64,000 nucleotides of DNA from Lachnospiraceae bacterium M18-1 (GCA_000403295.2 KE159610.1:229387-293386); one strand, 5' to 3'. Counted from the stretch's first letter, positions 8,063-18,299 are shown. Numbers and translations are program-made. The notes: generated by a model not told the origin, from the sequence alone.

Positions 8063-9640
8063 TCAGTCTATCTGTTCCATAGTCTCAAACCGGACAGACG
8101 CCAATGCCCCCATCACTACAGTTACTATGATACTATAGATCAGGATGATTGGAAAGACCAAATTGACATGAATCAGTATCCCCGCTACGACCGCAGCCAT
8201 GATTCCAATTCCTATGATAAACATCTGCATAAACATCCTTATGATATCCTGACCTGTCTTTCCCAGGAAGTCCCCGACCATGCACTGGACAACCACCCTG
8301 GTATACATCTTATTTGCCTGCAGCACCGTATAGATCAGAACTGTCATCAGAATCATCCCCGGTGATACGCCCCACACCACCCCCATAGGAAGGCATAACA
8401 CGATTCCGTCAGCAAATGCTTTTACATGCTCCATCAGCGTAGCGTACCAGAGCTTTTTAAAAGGCGTATCCGGAATCAGGAACAGATAAGGACTTTTCAG
8501 CTCCGTTTCCCATTTTCCCGTGATTCCCGAAAATACCAGCGTCATGTAAGCCGTCATTCCCAGCAGGAAAAACTGGGGAACCTCTGTCCTCGCAACGTTC
8601 TGCCTGAGTGCGAACGCCATGACCGCAGAGGCTGCCAGGTTGATCACAGTGGCCTTGGTAAAAATAAACCATCGTTCCTTTTTGTATTCCAAAAGCTGCC
8701 GATAAAAGACCGCCTTTGCTCCTCCAGCCCTGTAGTTTCCCGAAATCCGTCGGAATTTTCGTTTCTTTTCCCCGATACTGGTGACCATCTCTCCGCTGTT
8801 TTTCCTCCGCCTCATCTCCGCGTAATCATCCGCAAATTTCGCAGCGTCCTCATAATAGGCGCCTTCGCAGCGCATATGCTTTGCCGTCAGAAATGCGGCT
8901 GCCACCGTACAGACATACAGGGCCGTACAGACCATATTCAGGGTCGTGGGGCCGATCAGGATCAGCCGATAGGCCGCAATATTCCATCCCACTACAGGGA
9001 TCATCTGGAGTCCCGGCCAGTCAAAGAAGGCGGAAACCGAATCCAGATCAAAGCCTTCCCGCCGGAAATACAGAATCAAAAGCAAAGCGACCGCCCCGAG
9101 AAAGATTTTGATTCCCATACAAAGACCTTTAATGAAGCGTTCCGACAGACTTTCATTCGTATACAGGAATACCATCAGGCTGACTTCCAGTAAAAGCTCC
9201 AGGATGCAGCACACAAAGAAGAACAGCGCCATCCTCCATGGCTCCACACTGAATACGGTCACACCGGCCAGCACGAACAGCAGGCTGACGATCACGGAGG
9301 TCAGATAGTTCATCCAGGCGCTGTGGACCAGGATCAGCTTTGGACTGATGGGCGCCGGAAATACAAAATGAGGATGCGCCTGCCGGAATATGACCCCTTT
9401 TCTGGACGAATAAGCAATAAAATCCGCCAGGAAAATATAGATCGACCACACAGAAACCAGAGCGATCAGGCCGTCTGCGGAATCAAACCGCAGCTCCGTC
9501 ACAAGCCTTCCCAGCACAAACAGAACATAGGCCGCATACACTCCGAGAAAAATGATCAGGATCAGGGTCACCGGTTTTTTCAGCGCCCGCTTTACACTAT
9601 TGACAAAAGACCTCCAGGTCAGATATAACAATGCCCTCAT
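8063..9640 (-). CDS. ABC exporter membrane protein (putative ABC exporter family)
   Basis: Membrane component of 525 residues with about 12 hydrophobic segments in two groups divided by a hydrophilic middle (about residues 265-320, rich in Arg, Lys and Glu). It resembles the putative ABC exporter family found in Firmicutes, whose substrates are unknown. Its start overlaps the stop of the ATPase gene by 4 bases (ATGA), showing translational coupling, so the two form one transporter. The N-terminal RALLYLTWRSFVNSVKRALKKP segment is typical of the group. A role in export of a peptide, lipid or drug is inference only. Confidence 0.8.
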   Translation of the reverse strand: MRALLYLTWRSFVNSVKRALKKPVTLILIIFLGVYAAYVLFVLGRLVTELRFDSADGLIALVSVWSIYIFLADFIAYSSRKGVIFRQAHPHFVFPAPISPKLILVHSAWMNYLTSVIVSLLFVLAGVTVFSVEPWRMALFFFVCCILELLLEVSLMVFLYTNESLSERFIKGLCMGIKIFLGAVALLLILYFRREGFDLDSVSAFFDWPGLQMIPVVGWNIAAYRLILIGPTTLNMVCTALYVCTVAAAFLTAKHMRCEGAYYEDAAKFADDYAEMRRRKNSGEMVTSIGEKKRKFRRISGNYRAGGAKAVFYRQLLEYKKERWFIFTKATVINLAASAVMAFALRQNVARTEVPQFFLLGMTAYMTLVFSGITGKWETELKSPYLFLIPDTPFKKLWYATLMEHVKAFADGIVLCLPMGVVWGVSPGMILMTVLIYTVLQANKMYTRVVVQCMVGDFLGKTGQDIIRMFMQMFIIGIGIMAAVVAGILIHVNLVFPIILIYSIIVTVVMGALASVRFETMEQID

Positions 9641-10335
9641 CGCTTTTCACCGCCCGTCATCTCAAAGAACAGATCGTCCAGATCCTTTTCCCCTACATCC
9701 TCTTTCCGATAAGATCCAATGATATGGCTCTGATCCATCACGAACATTACGTCCCACAGTTCCTCCACCATCTCCAGCATATGGGTGCTGATCAGCACGG
9801 TCACTCCCTGGCTGCGGAGCTCAAGCACCACCTTTTTCAGTTCCTTGATTGCCTGGGGATCCAGCCCCACCATAGGCTCGTCGAAAAGGATCACCTTGGG
9901 CTTGACGGCGAGGGCGCAGCAGATGCTGACCTTCTGCATCATACCCTTGGACAGTTCATTTCCAAGCTTATCCTGCTTGTCAGCCAGTTCAAAACGCTCA
10001 AATAGTGCCTGCACCTCTTCCTCCGTAATGGTACTGGAATATGCTTTCCGGATATATTCTACATGCTCCCGGACCGTCAGCGCATCAAACATGGCCGGGA
10101 TCTCCGGCACATATCCAAAGATCTTTTTCGCCTCAAGCGTCCTGGAGGACATCCCCTGGATCCCGATCCGCCCCTGATACCGCAAGAGCCCTGCAATACT
10201 TTTGATGATCGTAGATTTTCCCGCCCCATTGGGGCCAAGCAGGATCCCCACCTGGCCGTCCGGCACGAAAAAGCTGACCTTGTCCACAGCCAGATGCTTT
10301 CCATATGATTTGCTCAATTCCTGAATCTCTAACAT
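9637..10335 (-). CDS. ABC transporter ATP-binding protein
   Basis: Cytoplasmic ATPase of 232 residues that powers the membrane protein encoded next to it. Walker A GPNGAGKST is near residues 35-43, the Q-loop region follows with VPEIPAMFDALTVREH, the signature is LSKGMMQK, Walker B is VILFDEP, and the switch histidine is in ISTHML. The order and short length are those of the CcmA/NatA-type exporter ATPases. Its stop overlaps the start of the exporter gene. The start at 10335 is the first codon of the conserved LEIQELSKSYG strand. Confidence 0.93.
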   Translation of the reverse strand: MLEIQELSKSYGKHLAVDKVSFFVPDGQVGILLGPNGAGKSTIIKSIAGLLRYQGRIGIQGMSSRTLEAKKIFGYVPEIPAMFDALTVREHVEYIRKAYSSTITEEEVQALFERFELADKQDKLGNELSKGMMQKVSICCALAVKPKVILFDEPMVGLDPQAIKELKKVVLELRSQGVTVLISTHMLEMVEELWDVMFVMDQSHIIGSYRKEDVGEKDLDDLFFEMTGGEKR

Positions 10336-10369
10336 GATTTCTTATGCCTTCTTTCCTGTCTGATGCATT

Positions 10370-11290
10370 TCACAGTTCTTCCGTATCTTCCGATTCCTCA
10401 GGCTCATCTTCCATCTCGATGGGATCATAATACCGGATCAGCGCCTGGGTCCCCAAATCCCCCATGCCTTCCGCTTCCAGTTCCTCGCAGCCTGCAAGCA
10501 CAGTGCTTAAGACATCCAGGGAAAGTCCGCTCATATTTGCCTCGATCAGGGCCAGCCGCATGTCTTTGATAAAATGCTTCATAAAAAATCCCGGCGCGAA
10601 ATCCTCCTTCACGATCTTGGGCCCCAGGCTGTCCAGCTGCCTGCTGCCTGCTGCGCCTGAGGAGACCGACCGCAGCAGCGTGTCCGGATCCAGTCCCTTT
10701 TCCTTTGCATAGGCAATGGCCTCGCAAACGCCTGAGAGCGCTCCTGCGATCATGATCTGGTTGGCCAGCTTGCAGTGCTGTCCGCAGCCCGCCTTTCCCT
10801 GATAGTTGATGTTGGTCCCCATGGCCTGGAAAAGAGGCATACAGGCTTCAAAGTCCGCCTCGTCGCCGCCTGCCAGGATGGAAAGAGTCCCTGCCTTTGC
10901 TCCGGTATCTCCTCCGGTCACCGGCGCATCCAGGACACGGCAGCCCTTTTTACTTCCTTCCCGGTAAATCTTTTCCGCAAGCTGGGGACTGGTAGTCGTC
11001 ATATCGATCAGATAAGCTCCTTCTTTCACATTGTCCAGAATATTTCCCTCATCAAAATAGACCTCTTCCACGTCCTGCGGAAATCCCACGATGGTGATCA
11101 CCGCGTCCCGCTCCTTTACACAATCAGCAATACTATCGTAAAAAACCGCGCCCTCGCTGATCACATCCTCCACCTTGGATCTTGTCCTTGCATAGATGTG
11201 CAGGTCAAAACCTGCCTTCATCAAATTGCGCACCATGGATTTTCCCATGATCCCCACGCCGATAAATCCGATACTTTTTATTTCTCCCAA
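10370..11290 (-). CDS. 3-hydroxyisobutyrate dehydrogenase-family oxidoreductase
   Basis: NAD(P)-dependent beta-hydroxyacid dehydrogenase of 306 residues, in the family of tartronate semialdehyde reductase and 3-hydroxyisobutyrate dehydrogenase; the exact substrate is not clear. It has the Rossmann motif GFIGVGIMGKSMVRNL at the start, the substrate loop DAPVTGGDTGAKAGTL near residue 120, and the catalytic Lys in GCGQHCKLANQ near residue 170. Residues after 285 form an acidic tail (Glu/Asp-rich), unusual for the family. The best start is TTG at 11288-11290, with GGAGG 8 bases upstream, as no ATG fits. Confidence 0.9.
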   Translation of the reverse strand: MGEIKSIGFIGVGIMGKSMVRNLMKAGFDLHIYARTRSKVEDVISEGAVFYDSIADCVKERDAVITIVGFPQDVEEVYFDEGNILDNVKEGAYLIDMTTTSPQLAEKIYREGSKKGCRVLDAPVTGGDTGAKAGTLSILAGGDEADFEACMPLFQAMGTNINYQGKAGCGQHCKLANQIMIAGALSGVCEAIAYAKEKGLDPDTLLRSVSSGAAGSRQLDSLGPKIVKEDFAPGFFMKHFIKDMRLALIEANMSGLSLDVLSTVLAGCEELEAEGMGDLGTQALIRYYDPIEMEDEPEESEDTEEL

Positions 11291-11306
11291 TGTTCTGCCC
11301 TCCGTA

Positions 11307-11978
11307 TTAATCCTCTGCCTTCTCTACAACTTCTCCCTGCTTCTTATAGATGCTGCCGCCCGGAACGAATCCCCGTACAGAGGACAGCGGATAAATATTC
11401 GTATGCGCTCCGACGACAGTCCCTGGATTGAGGACGCTGCCGCAGCCCACTTCCACCTCGTCTCCCAGCATGGCGCCGAACTTTTTCATCCCGGTCTCGA
11501 TATTTCCTTCCGGAGTCTTTACCACTACCAGCTTTTTATCTGACTTCACATTGGAGGTGATGGAGCCTGCACCCATATGGGACTTATAGCCCAAAATAGA
11601 ATCTCCCACATAATTATAGTGTGGAACCTGCACCTTGTTAAACAGGATCACATTTTTCAGCTCTGTGGAATTTCCCACCACTGCACCTTCCCCCACGATG
11701 GCATTTCCCCGGATAAATGCACAGTGGCGGATCTCCGCGTCTTTCCCGATGATGGCCGGCCCGTTGATAAATGCAGTAGGCGCCACCTTCGCAGACCTGG
11801 CGATCCAGATATTTTCTCCCCGTCTCTCATACTCCTCCGGTGAAAGAGAGGCGCCGAGTTCCACGATAAACGCGCTGATCCTGGGGAGCACCTCCCACGG
11901 ATAGGCCACCCCATCAAACAGGGGGGCTGCAATGGTTTCCTCTAAAGTATAAAGTTCCTGTACGGTTAATGCTTTCAT
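11307..11978 (-). CDS. Left-handed beta-helix transferase-like protein
   Basis: Hexapeptide-repeat protein of 223 residues. After about 70 residues of N-terminal lead come repeats of the type (I/V)G.(D/G/N)A.(I/V), e.g. GPAIIGKDAEIRHCAFIRGNA, IVGEGAVVGNSTELKN, MGAGSITSNVKSD and VGCGSVLNPGTVVG, which build a left-handed parallel beta-helix. This is the C-terminal half of GlmU-like or other acyl/nucleotidyl transferases without the sugar nucleotidyltransferase domain. The acceptor is unknown. ATG at 11976-11978 has GGAG 7 bases upstream. It begins 15 bases after topB and is probably cotranscribed with it. Confidence 0.85.
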   Translation of the reverse strand: MKALTVQELYTLEETIAAPLFDGVAYPWEVLPRISAFIVELGASLSPEEYERRGENIWIARSAKVAPTAFINGPAIIGKDAEIRHCAFIRGNAIVGEGAVVGNSTELKNVILFNKVQVPHYNYVGDSILGYKSHMGAGSITSNVKSDKKLVVVKTPEGNIETGMKKFGAMLGDEVEVGCGSVLNPGTVVGAHTNIYPLSSVRGFVPGGSIYKKQGEVVEKAED

Positions 11979-11992
11979 AAATGATCTCCTTA

Positions 11993-14086
11993 TCATTTTT
12001 TATAGAATTGCGACGCCTGTTCATAGCACGTCCTGAGCTGGAACTGGTTGCGGAGGTTCATCACCACATCCGTCCGGCTGACGATAAAATGGCTCAGTTT
12101 CTGCATGTATTCCTCCGGCGTGATCGTTCCTTCCGCCACATACGACAGCCCCTTTTCCCAGCTTGCCGTCAGCTCCGGGTTCAGGAGAGAACGGATGGAA
12201 TGATCCACCACGTCATAGATCATCTCACCCTGCAGGGTGGGCGTAATGATCTGGGTCTTTTTATTTAACGCCAGATACTGAATATTCATCAGCTTTTTCA
12301 GGATCTCCGCACGGGTGGCGCTGGTCCCGATCCCGCTGCCCTTGATCTGGGCCCGGAGCTCTTCATCCTCAATGAGCTGCCCCGCGTTCTCCATTGCCAG
12401 GATCATGGAACCAGAGTTATACCGCTTCGGCGGCGAAGTTTCTCCCTCCTTGATTTCCAGCCGGTCCACAGGAAGAACGGCCCCTTTCCTGAGTCCCTGG
12501 ACAGCCTGGAACAGAGCCCTGTCTACATTCTGCTTCTCTCCTCCGTCTCCTTCTGCCTCTCCGTCTTCCCTGGCCGTCTTTTTCGGCTGGGGAACGCCCG
12601 TCACTTTTAAGTAACCTTCCTCCGCCAGCACCTTGAAGCCGGAAAAAAAGCTTTCTTCTTTAATCTTTGTTACGATGGATATCTTTTGATACACTGCCGG
12701 CGGATAGAAAATGCTCAGGAAACGGCGTACAATACAGTCGTAGATCTTCCGGGACATTTCCGAGACTGAGCCCAGGCTCTGAAGCCCCTGTCCGGTAGGC
12801 ACGATGGCATAATGATCCGTGATCTGCTTGTCATTGACATACCGGGTCTTTGCCAGGTTTTTATGATTCCCGAACTGCAGGATATCCTGCAGATAAGGCG
12901 CTGCCATCTGGTATTTGGAAAGCCCGTTCAGATTGCGGCTGATCTCCTTCGCCGCCGCTGTGGACAGCACGCGGGCGTCAGTACGCGGATATGTGACCAG
13001 CTTTTTCTCGTACAGTTCCTGCACGATCCGCAGCGTCTCGTCGGGACTGATCTTGAACCGTTTGGAACAGTCGTTCTGCAGCTCCGCCAGATTGTAGAGG
13101 AGAGGCGGATTCTTCTTTTCTTTTTTCTTTTCAATGGAGACCGCCTGACAGGTGACCGGCTGCCGTGCGCCTGAAGAAGCACCGTCGTTTTTCCCCTGTG
13201 CGGGCAGATTTCTGCCTCCAGGAGCTTCTGCGTCTCCCTGACCGCCCGTTAGGTATGCGATCAGTTCCTCTGCCTTTTCCCGGGTCTTGAATCCATTTTC
13301 CTTATACAGGTCAAAAGACTCAAACCACCGGGAGCCCTGAACAGCCTTCCACTCTCCTTCAAAGGTCTGGTCATTGACCCTGATCGTACTCAGGACACGG
13401 TAAAAGGGCGTTTTCACAAAGTCCCGGATCTCCCGCTCCCTGCGCACCACCATCCCCAGCACACAGGTCATCACCCTGCCCACCGAAATCGCCGGCCGGT
13501 CTTTCGTGCGGAGATAACTGGAAACACTGTCTCCATATTTTAAGGTCAGCAGGCGGGAAAAGTTGATCCCCATCAGGTAATCCTCTTTTGCACGCAGGTA
13601 AGCAGAGGCGCTCAGGTTGTCGTATTCCGACAGATCCTTTGCCTCCCGGATCCCCCGCAGAATCTCTTCCTCGGTCTGGGAGTCGATCCATACCCGCCTG
13701 CGCTCCTTTCCCTGCACATGTGCTTCCTGCTCAACCAATCGGTAGATATATTCCCCTTCCCGCCCGGAGTCGGTGCAGACATAGATGCACTCCACATCCT
13801 CCCGGTTCAGGATTTTGCTGACGATCCGAAACTGCTTTTCCACAGCCGGAATCACCTCGTACCGGAACTCTTCCGGCAGAAAAGGCAGAGTATCCAGACT
13901 CCACCTTTTCAATGCAGGGTCATATTCACCTGGGTAGCTCATCGTCACCAGATGCCCGACGCACCATGTCACGATGGCGTCCTCTGCCTCCAGATAGCCG
14001 TCACCGCGCCGTACATTCAGTTTTAAAGCCCTGGCAAATTCCTGTGCAACACTTGGTTTCTCTGCTATATATACTGCTTTCCCCAT
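11993..14086 (-). CDS. topB: DNA topoisomerase III
   Basis: Type IA topoisomerase of 697 residues that decatenates DNA. The TOPRIM domain is N-terminal (YIAEKPSVAQEFARAL, then VCTDSGREGEYIYR with the metal-binding acids). The active-site Tyr is in LVTYPRTDARVLS near residue 360; SGIGTSATRAEI follows near residue 600. A 30-residue low-complexity insert (GGQGDAEAPGGRNLPAQGK onward) lies near residue 285. The C-terminal zinc domains of long topB proteins are absent. This is common for the shorter clostridial chromosomal or mobile-element TopB. The flanks look chromosomal. Confidence 0.94.
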   Translation of the reverse strand: MGKAVYIAEKPSVAQEFARALKLNVRRGDGYLEAEDAIVTWCVGHLVTMSYPGEYDPALKRWSLDTLPFLPEEFRYEVIPAVEKQFRIVSKILNREDVECIYVCTDSGREGEYIYRLVEQEAHVQGKERRRVWIDSQTEEEILRGIREAKDLSEYDNLSASAYLRAKEDYLMGINFSRLLTLKYGDSVSSYLRTKDRPAISVGRVMTCVLGMVVRREREIRDFVKTPFYRVLSTIRVNDQTFEGEWKAVQGSRWFESFDLYKENGFKTREKAEELIAYLTGGQGDAEAPGGRNLPAQGKNDGASSGARQPVTCQAVSIEKKKEKKNPPLLYNLAELQNDCSKRFKISPDETLRIVQELYEKKLVTYPRTDARVLSTAAAKEISRNLNGLSKYQMAAPYLQDILQFGNHKNLAKTRYVNDKQITDHYAIVPTGQGLQSLGSVSEMSRKIYDCIVRRFLSIFYPPAVYQKISIVTKIKEESFFSGFKVLAEEGYLKVTGVPQPKKTAREDGEAEGDGGEKQNVDRALFQAVQGLRKGAVLPVDRLEIKEGETSPPKRYNSGSMILAMENAGQLIEDEELRAQIKGSGIGTSATRAEILKKLMNIQYLALNKKTQIITPTLQGEMIYDVVDHSIRSLLNPELTASWEKGLSYVAEGTITPEEYMQKLSHFIVSRTDVVMNLRNQFQLRTCYEQASQFYKK

Positions 14087-14232
14087 AGATTTATGCTACC
14101 CGTTCCTTCTGTAATCAATTCCTGTGCGTCCGGCATATCCTGTCACTCAAAAACGGTACACTGCCGCCCGGATCAAACCGATTCGATTTTCTCCAAAACC
14201 CATGCAGCGCCAGATTTGATACTTTACAGGAA

Positions 14233-15282
14233 TTACCCTTCCCTGCGGAAGCGATATGCCGTCACCGTATGATATGCCTGCCCCGCCTTACACACGGAGC
14301 TCGGAAAATTTTCATGATGGACAGCATCCGGAAAATACTGGGTCTCAAAACAGACCGCAGCACGGTACGGATAGACCGCACCATCTTTTCCGGCTTCCTG
14401 ATCAAGGAAATTGCTTGTATACACCTGTATGCCTGGCAGGTCTGTATACACGTCCATAACGATACCGCTTTCATGTGCGGCCGCCTCCGCTACTTTACCA
14501 AATTTTCCGCCATTTTTCAATACCCAGTTGTGGTCGTAGCCCTTTCCAAGGCGGATTGCTTCAAAGTCAGAATCAATCTCATGGCCGATCACGCGCCCGG
14601 CCCTAAAGTCCATAGGCGTACCGGTCACATCCAGGATTTCTCCTGTCGGGATGGAATCGGCGTCCGTCAGGGTAAAGGCATCCGCATCCAGGGTAACCTC
14701 ATGAGAAAGAATATTTCCGCTGTCATGTCCATTCAGGTTAAAATAACTGTGGTTCGTCATATTGATAACCGTATCCGCGTCCGGAACCGCATCATATGTA
14801 AACCGCAGTTCATTCTCCTCTGTCAGAGCGCAGGTGATCTTCATATCCAGCTCCCCCGGGAAGCCCTGGTCCCCGTCCGGGCTGTGCAGCAGGAAAGTCA
14901 AATGGTCATCCGCAGTCTCTATTGCTTCCCAGAAGCGCTTGTTATAAACCTCCGGCCCGCTGTGCAGATTGTTGCCGTTCTGATTGGCTGCCAGCGGATA
15001 GGTCACACCGTTCAGTTCAAAGGAAGCCCCTCCGATCCGGTTTGCGTTGCGGCCCACCGGAGCGCCGATGGATTCCGTTCCCGCCTCGTATCCGGCCGCA
15101 TTTTCATAGCCCAATACCACGTCCCGGAGCCGCCCTTCCCTGTCCGGCACAAACAGCCTCACCAGCGATGCGCCGTAATCCGTAAATTCCGCCGACATAC
15201 CGGCATCATTTGTCAGAGTGTACAGTTTTGCTTCTTTCCCGTCCTTTACTGTTCCAAATGTACTGATCTTGATTGGTTTCAT
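14233..15282 (-). CDS. galM: Aldose 1-epimerase
   Basis: Mutarotase interconverting alpha and beta anomers of galactose, glucose or related sugars, in the cytoplasm. The 349-residue product has the galactose mutarotase core: NRIGGASFELNG, NGNNLHSGPEVYNKRFWE with the first active His, NMTNHSYFNLNG with the second, and CFETQYFPDAVHHENFPSS with the catalytic Glu. The ATG at 15280-15282 follows GGAGG by 7 bases; an in-frame upstream start would overlap ppk1. It is 13 bases from the ppk1 stop, so the two may share a transcript. Confidence 0.94.
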   Translation of the reverse strand: MKPIKISTFGTVKDGKEAKLYTLTNDAGMSAEFTDYGASLVRLFVPDREGRLRDVVLGYENAAGYEAGTESIGAPVGRNANRIGGASFELNGVTYPLAANQNGNNLHSGPEVYNKRFWEAIETADDHLTFLLHSPDGDQGFPGELDMKITCALTEENELRFTYDAVPDADTVINMTNHSYFNLNGHDSGNILSHEVTLDADAFTLTDADSIPTGEILDVTGTPMDFRAGRVIGHEIDSDFEAIRLGKGYDHNWVLKNGGKFGKVAEAAAHESGIVMDVYTDLPGIQVYTSNFLDQEAGKDGAVYPYRAAVCFETQYFPDAVHHENFPSSVCKAGQAYHTVTAYRFRREG

Positions 15283-15295
15283 TTGTTTCCCTCCA

Positions 15296-17422
15296 CTATT
15301 TTCTTTTTTTAATCTGAACAACGGGGACCGCTTCACGCAGCCTGGACAGGAGCGACTTCTTTTCCTCGATCCGTTCCGGCCGCTTCGCATGGAGCGCTTC
15401 TTTCATGAAGATTTCCTGTGCGCAGATCTTCCTCTCCCCGTCCTTCTTTTTCTGATAAATCCCGTCGCTGGTCATGACCCTGGCTTTTACATTGTCCGCG
15501 AGCATGATACCCAGATACCGCACAAGCTGCTTTTTGATGGCTTGATCATAGATCGGGCAGGCCACCTCCACACGTTTTTCCGTGTTTCGGGTCATCATAT
15601 CTGCGGAGCCGATGTACACCTTCTTTTCATCCCCCGATCCAAATACAAATACCCTGGGGTGCTCCAGATAACGGCCTACGATACTGGTCACGGTGAGATT
15701 TTCCGTTTCCCCCGGAATGCCAGGCAGCACGCAGCAGATCCCCCGCACGATCAGATCGATCTTAACGCCGGCTCTGGATGCCTCCGCCACCTTCCGGATA
15801 AAGTCAATGTCCGTGACAGAGTTCATTTTCATCAGGACCCTTCCAGACGCCCCTTTCTTGATCTCTTCATCGATCAGCATCAGGACCTTCTGCTTTAAGC
15901 TGGTCGGAGACACGATCAGATGCTGATAAGCGCCATGCAGGTTGCTGATAGCCATATTTTTGAAAAAGACCGCCGCATCCTCCCCGATAGCCTGGTTGGC
16001 TGTCATAAGGGAAAAGTCGGTATACATTTTCGCCGTCTTTTCATTGTAATTGCCGGTTCCGATCTGAGTGATATACCGAATCTCATTACGGCTGCGGTAG
16101 GTGATCAAACAGATCTTGGAGTGGACCTTATACCCCTCGAAGCCATAGATCACGCGGCATCCCGCCTCTTCCATACGCTCCGCCCAGTCGATGTTGTTCT
16201 GCTCGTCAAACCGTGCCCGCAGCTCGATCAGCGCCGTAACCTCCTTGCCATTTTCCGCGGCGGCACACAGATATTCCACCAGCCTGGTCTTCTTCGCCAG
16301 CCGATAAATGGTGATCTTGATGGTCATGACGTCTGGATCCACCGATGCTTCACGGATGAGCTGCAGGAACGGCTCCATGCTCTCATATGGGTAGGAAAGC
16401 AGGATATCCCGGCGCTTCACCTGGGCCATCACGCTGCCCTCCGCCACCGATGCCGACGGCTGGGGGACAAAGGTTGCATCCGTCAGGGAACGCTTCATAG
16501 AATCCGGCACCTTCTCGATCACAGAGAACACGAAATCAAGCGTCATTGGCATCTTGGTCCGGAAAATGCATTCCTGGGCGATGTTGAACTTTTCACAGAA
16601 AAACTTCTCCATCTCTTTTCCGAGAGGACTGGCCACCTCCAGACGGACCACTGCCATCCTTCTCCTTTTGTGCAGCGCCTTCTGCATCACAAAGCGAAAA
16701 TCGTCATTGTCCGCATAAGAATCATCGTCAGGGGAAATGTCCGCATTCCGTGTCACACAGATATAATTTTTATCAGACACCTGGTACTGACCGAAGATCA
16801 GCTCCATATATTCTAAAATCACCTTTTCGATACGGATGTAGCGCACGTCATGTCCCGGAAGATACACGATCTTGGGCACAAACTGGGGAATCGGGACAAT
16901 GCCCATCATGGTCCTGTCTTCCAGTTTGAGATTTGCCACAATATAGACTTCTTTATTTAACAGGTGTGGAAACGGATGATTCACATCCACGATCTGCGGG
17001 GAAAGCACCGGCAGAACCTGTTCCTTAAAATATTTTTTAATAAATTTCTTTTCCTGGGGCTCCAGTTCCTTGAAGCCCATGCTGCTGATCCCATAGGTGG
17101 AAAGCTGCTTCTTGATCTCCGAATAGGTCTTATCCCGCTCCTTGTATAGGGGCGCCACCGCACCGTAGATTGCCTTGAGCTGTTCCCCCGGCGTCATTCC
17201 GGATTTTAAGTCTACCTTTTTATTATCCACTGCCGCCATATTTAAGAGGTTGCCTACCCGGATCATAAAAAATTCGTCCAGGTTGCTGGTAAAGATCGAG
17301 ACGAACTTCATCCGCTCCAGAAGCGGCACGCTCTCGTCCCGTGCCTCCTCCAGGACCCGCTGGTTAAACCGCAGCCAGGACAATTCTCTGTTTTGTGTGT
17401 AGCTCATTTTTTCTTTGCCCAT
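15296..17422 (-). CDS. ppk1: Polyphosphate kinase
   Basis: Reversibly transfers the gamma-phosphate of ATP to inorganic polyphosphate. The 708-residue product is full length and shows the four-domain PPK1 layout: the N domain starts with NRELSWLRFNQRVLEEA and SIFTSNLDEFFMIRVG; the C domains contain YEGYK-type VIYGFEGYKVHSKICLITYR with the phospho-acceptor His, and GTGNYNEKTAKMYTDFSL. The second conserved PLD-like segment (SADMMTRNTEKRVE) is near residue 610. The start has AGGAGG 8 bases upstream. Neighbours galM and patatin share the strand. Confidence 0.96.
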   Translation of the reverse strand: MGKEKMSYTQNRELSWLRFNQRVLEEARDESVPLLERMKFVSIFTSNLDEFFMIRVGNLLNMAAVDNKKVDLKSGMTPGEQLKAIYGAVAPLYKERDKTYSEIKKQLSTYGISSMGFKELEPQEKKFIKKYFKEQVLPVLSPQIVDVNHPFPHLLNKEVYIVANLKLEDRTMMGIVPIPQFVPKIVYLPGHDVRYIRIEKVILEYMELIFGQYQVSDKNYICVTRNADISPDDDSYADNDDFRFVMQKALHKRRRMAVVRLEVASPLGKEMEKFFCEKFNIAQECIFRTKMPMTLDFVFSVIEKVPDSMKRSLTDATFVPQPSASVAEGSVMAQVKRRDILLSYPYESMEPFLQLIREASVDPDVMTIKITIYRLAKKTRLVEYLCAAAENGKEVTALIELRARFDEQNNIDWAERMEEAGCRVIYGFEGYKVHSKICLITYRSRNEIRYITQIGTGNYNEKTAKMYTDFSLMTANQAIGEDAAVFFKNMAISNLHGAYQHLIVSPTSLKQKVLMLIDEEIKKGASGRVLMKMNSVTDIDFIRKVAEASRAGVKIDLIVRGICCVLPGIPGETENLTVTSIVGRYLEHPRVFVFGSGDEKKVYIGSADMMTRNTEKRVEVACPIYDQAIKKQLVRYLGIMLADNVKARVMTSDGIYQKKKDGERKICAQEIFMKEALHAKRPERIEEKKSLLSRLREAVPVVQIKKRK

Positions 17423-17441
17423 CTTCTTTTCCTCCTAGAAC

Positions 17442-18299
17442 CTATCCCTCCAGATACTCTGTCAGCCGTGTGTATTCCCGCTCCATCAGGTGATAACCGT
17501 GCTCATAAAATCCTGTCAGGATTTCTGCGTTGCGCTCCAGCCGGGACACAGCCTTGACCTGCGGCCGCAGAACAAAAATCCGGCCCTTCTCTTCCAGACG
17601 TTCGATCTGTTCCATGGTGCGATTATAATACAGGCTCCTTGTCATGATGGCCCGCAGCAGATTGGGGTATGACCGGTAGGCCTCCCGGTAGACTCTTGCC
17701 ATCCCCTTGGACACCCTCTTTTTCCGGTAACCCGGATTCCGGGTCAGGATCACCACGATCTTCTGATTGCCATAGGTCATTGCCCGTTCAATAGGGACCG
17801 AATCCGCTAGTCCGCCGTCCAGGCAGGGAATCCCGTCCACCCTCACGACAGGAGTCAAAAGCGGCATACTGCAGGATGCTCTGCAGAGCTTCATCAGCCT
17901 GGCTTTGTCCTGACGTTCATCCAGATATTCCGCCTTACCAGTGAGGCAGTTTGTCACCACGATCTCACACTTCATCTCTGATCGAAAATACGTTTCATAA
18001 TCAAACGGATGTGTCTCATTGGGAAATGTATCAAAAATCATGTCCATATTCATGACGCTTTTTTCCCTGACAAGACTCCGGAATCCATGCACATAGTTCT
18101 CTTTTTTGTCTGTCAGGATCATACAGTCTCTTGTCCTGCCAGGCTGTCTTGAGACATAATCCACTGCGTTGCAGGAGCCTGCGGACACGCCGATGACATG
18201 AGACATATACAGTTCCTGCTCCATCAGATAATCCAGGACTCCCGAAGTAAATACTCCTCTTGTGGCCCCGCCCTCCAGAATCATTGTTGCTTTCTGCAT
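17442..18299 (-). CDS. Patatin-like phospholipase family protein
   Basis: Predicted lipid acyl hydrolase of 285 residues with a Ser-Asp dyad. The oxyanion-hole motif LEGGATRG is at the N-terminus, the nucleophile elbow GVSAGS near residue 40, and the Asp in PCLDGGLADS near residue 165. This is the RssA/YlbK-like patatin group of Firmicutes with a C-terminal helical region. It has no signal peptide, so the enzyme should be cytoplasmic or peripheral. The ATG at 18297-18299 lies 8 bases after GAGG. It is 19 bases upstream of ppk1 and likely cotranscribed. The physiological substrate is unknown. Confidence 0.9.
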   Translation of the reverse strand: MQKATMILEGGATRGVFTSGVLDYLMEQELYMSHVIGVSAGSCNAVDYVSRQPGRTRDCMILTDKKENYVHGFRSLVREKSVMNMDMIFDTFPNETHPFDYETYFRSEMKCEIVVTNCLTGKAEYLDERQDKARLMKLCRASCSMPLLTPVVRVDGIPCLDGGLADSVPIERAMTYGNQKIVVILTRNPGYRKKRVSKGMARVYREAYRSYPNLLRAIMTRSLYYNRTMEQIERLEEKGRIFVLRPQVKAVSRLERNAEILTGFYEHGYHLMEREYTRLTEYLEG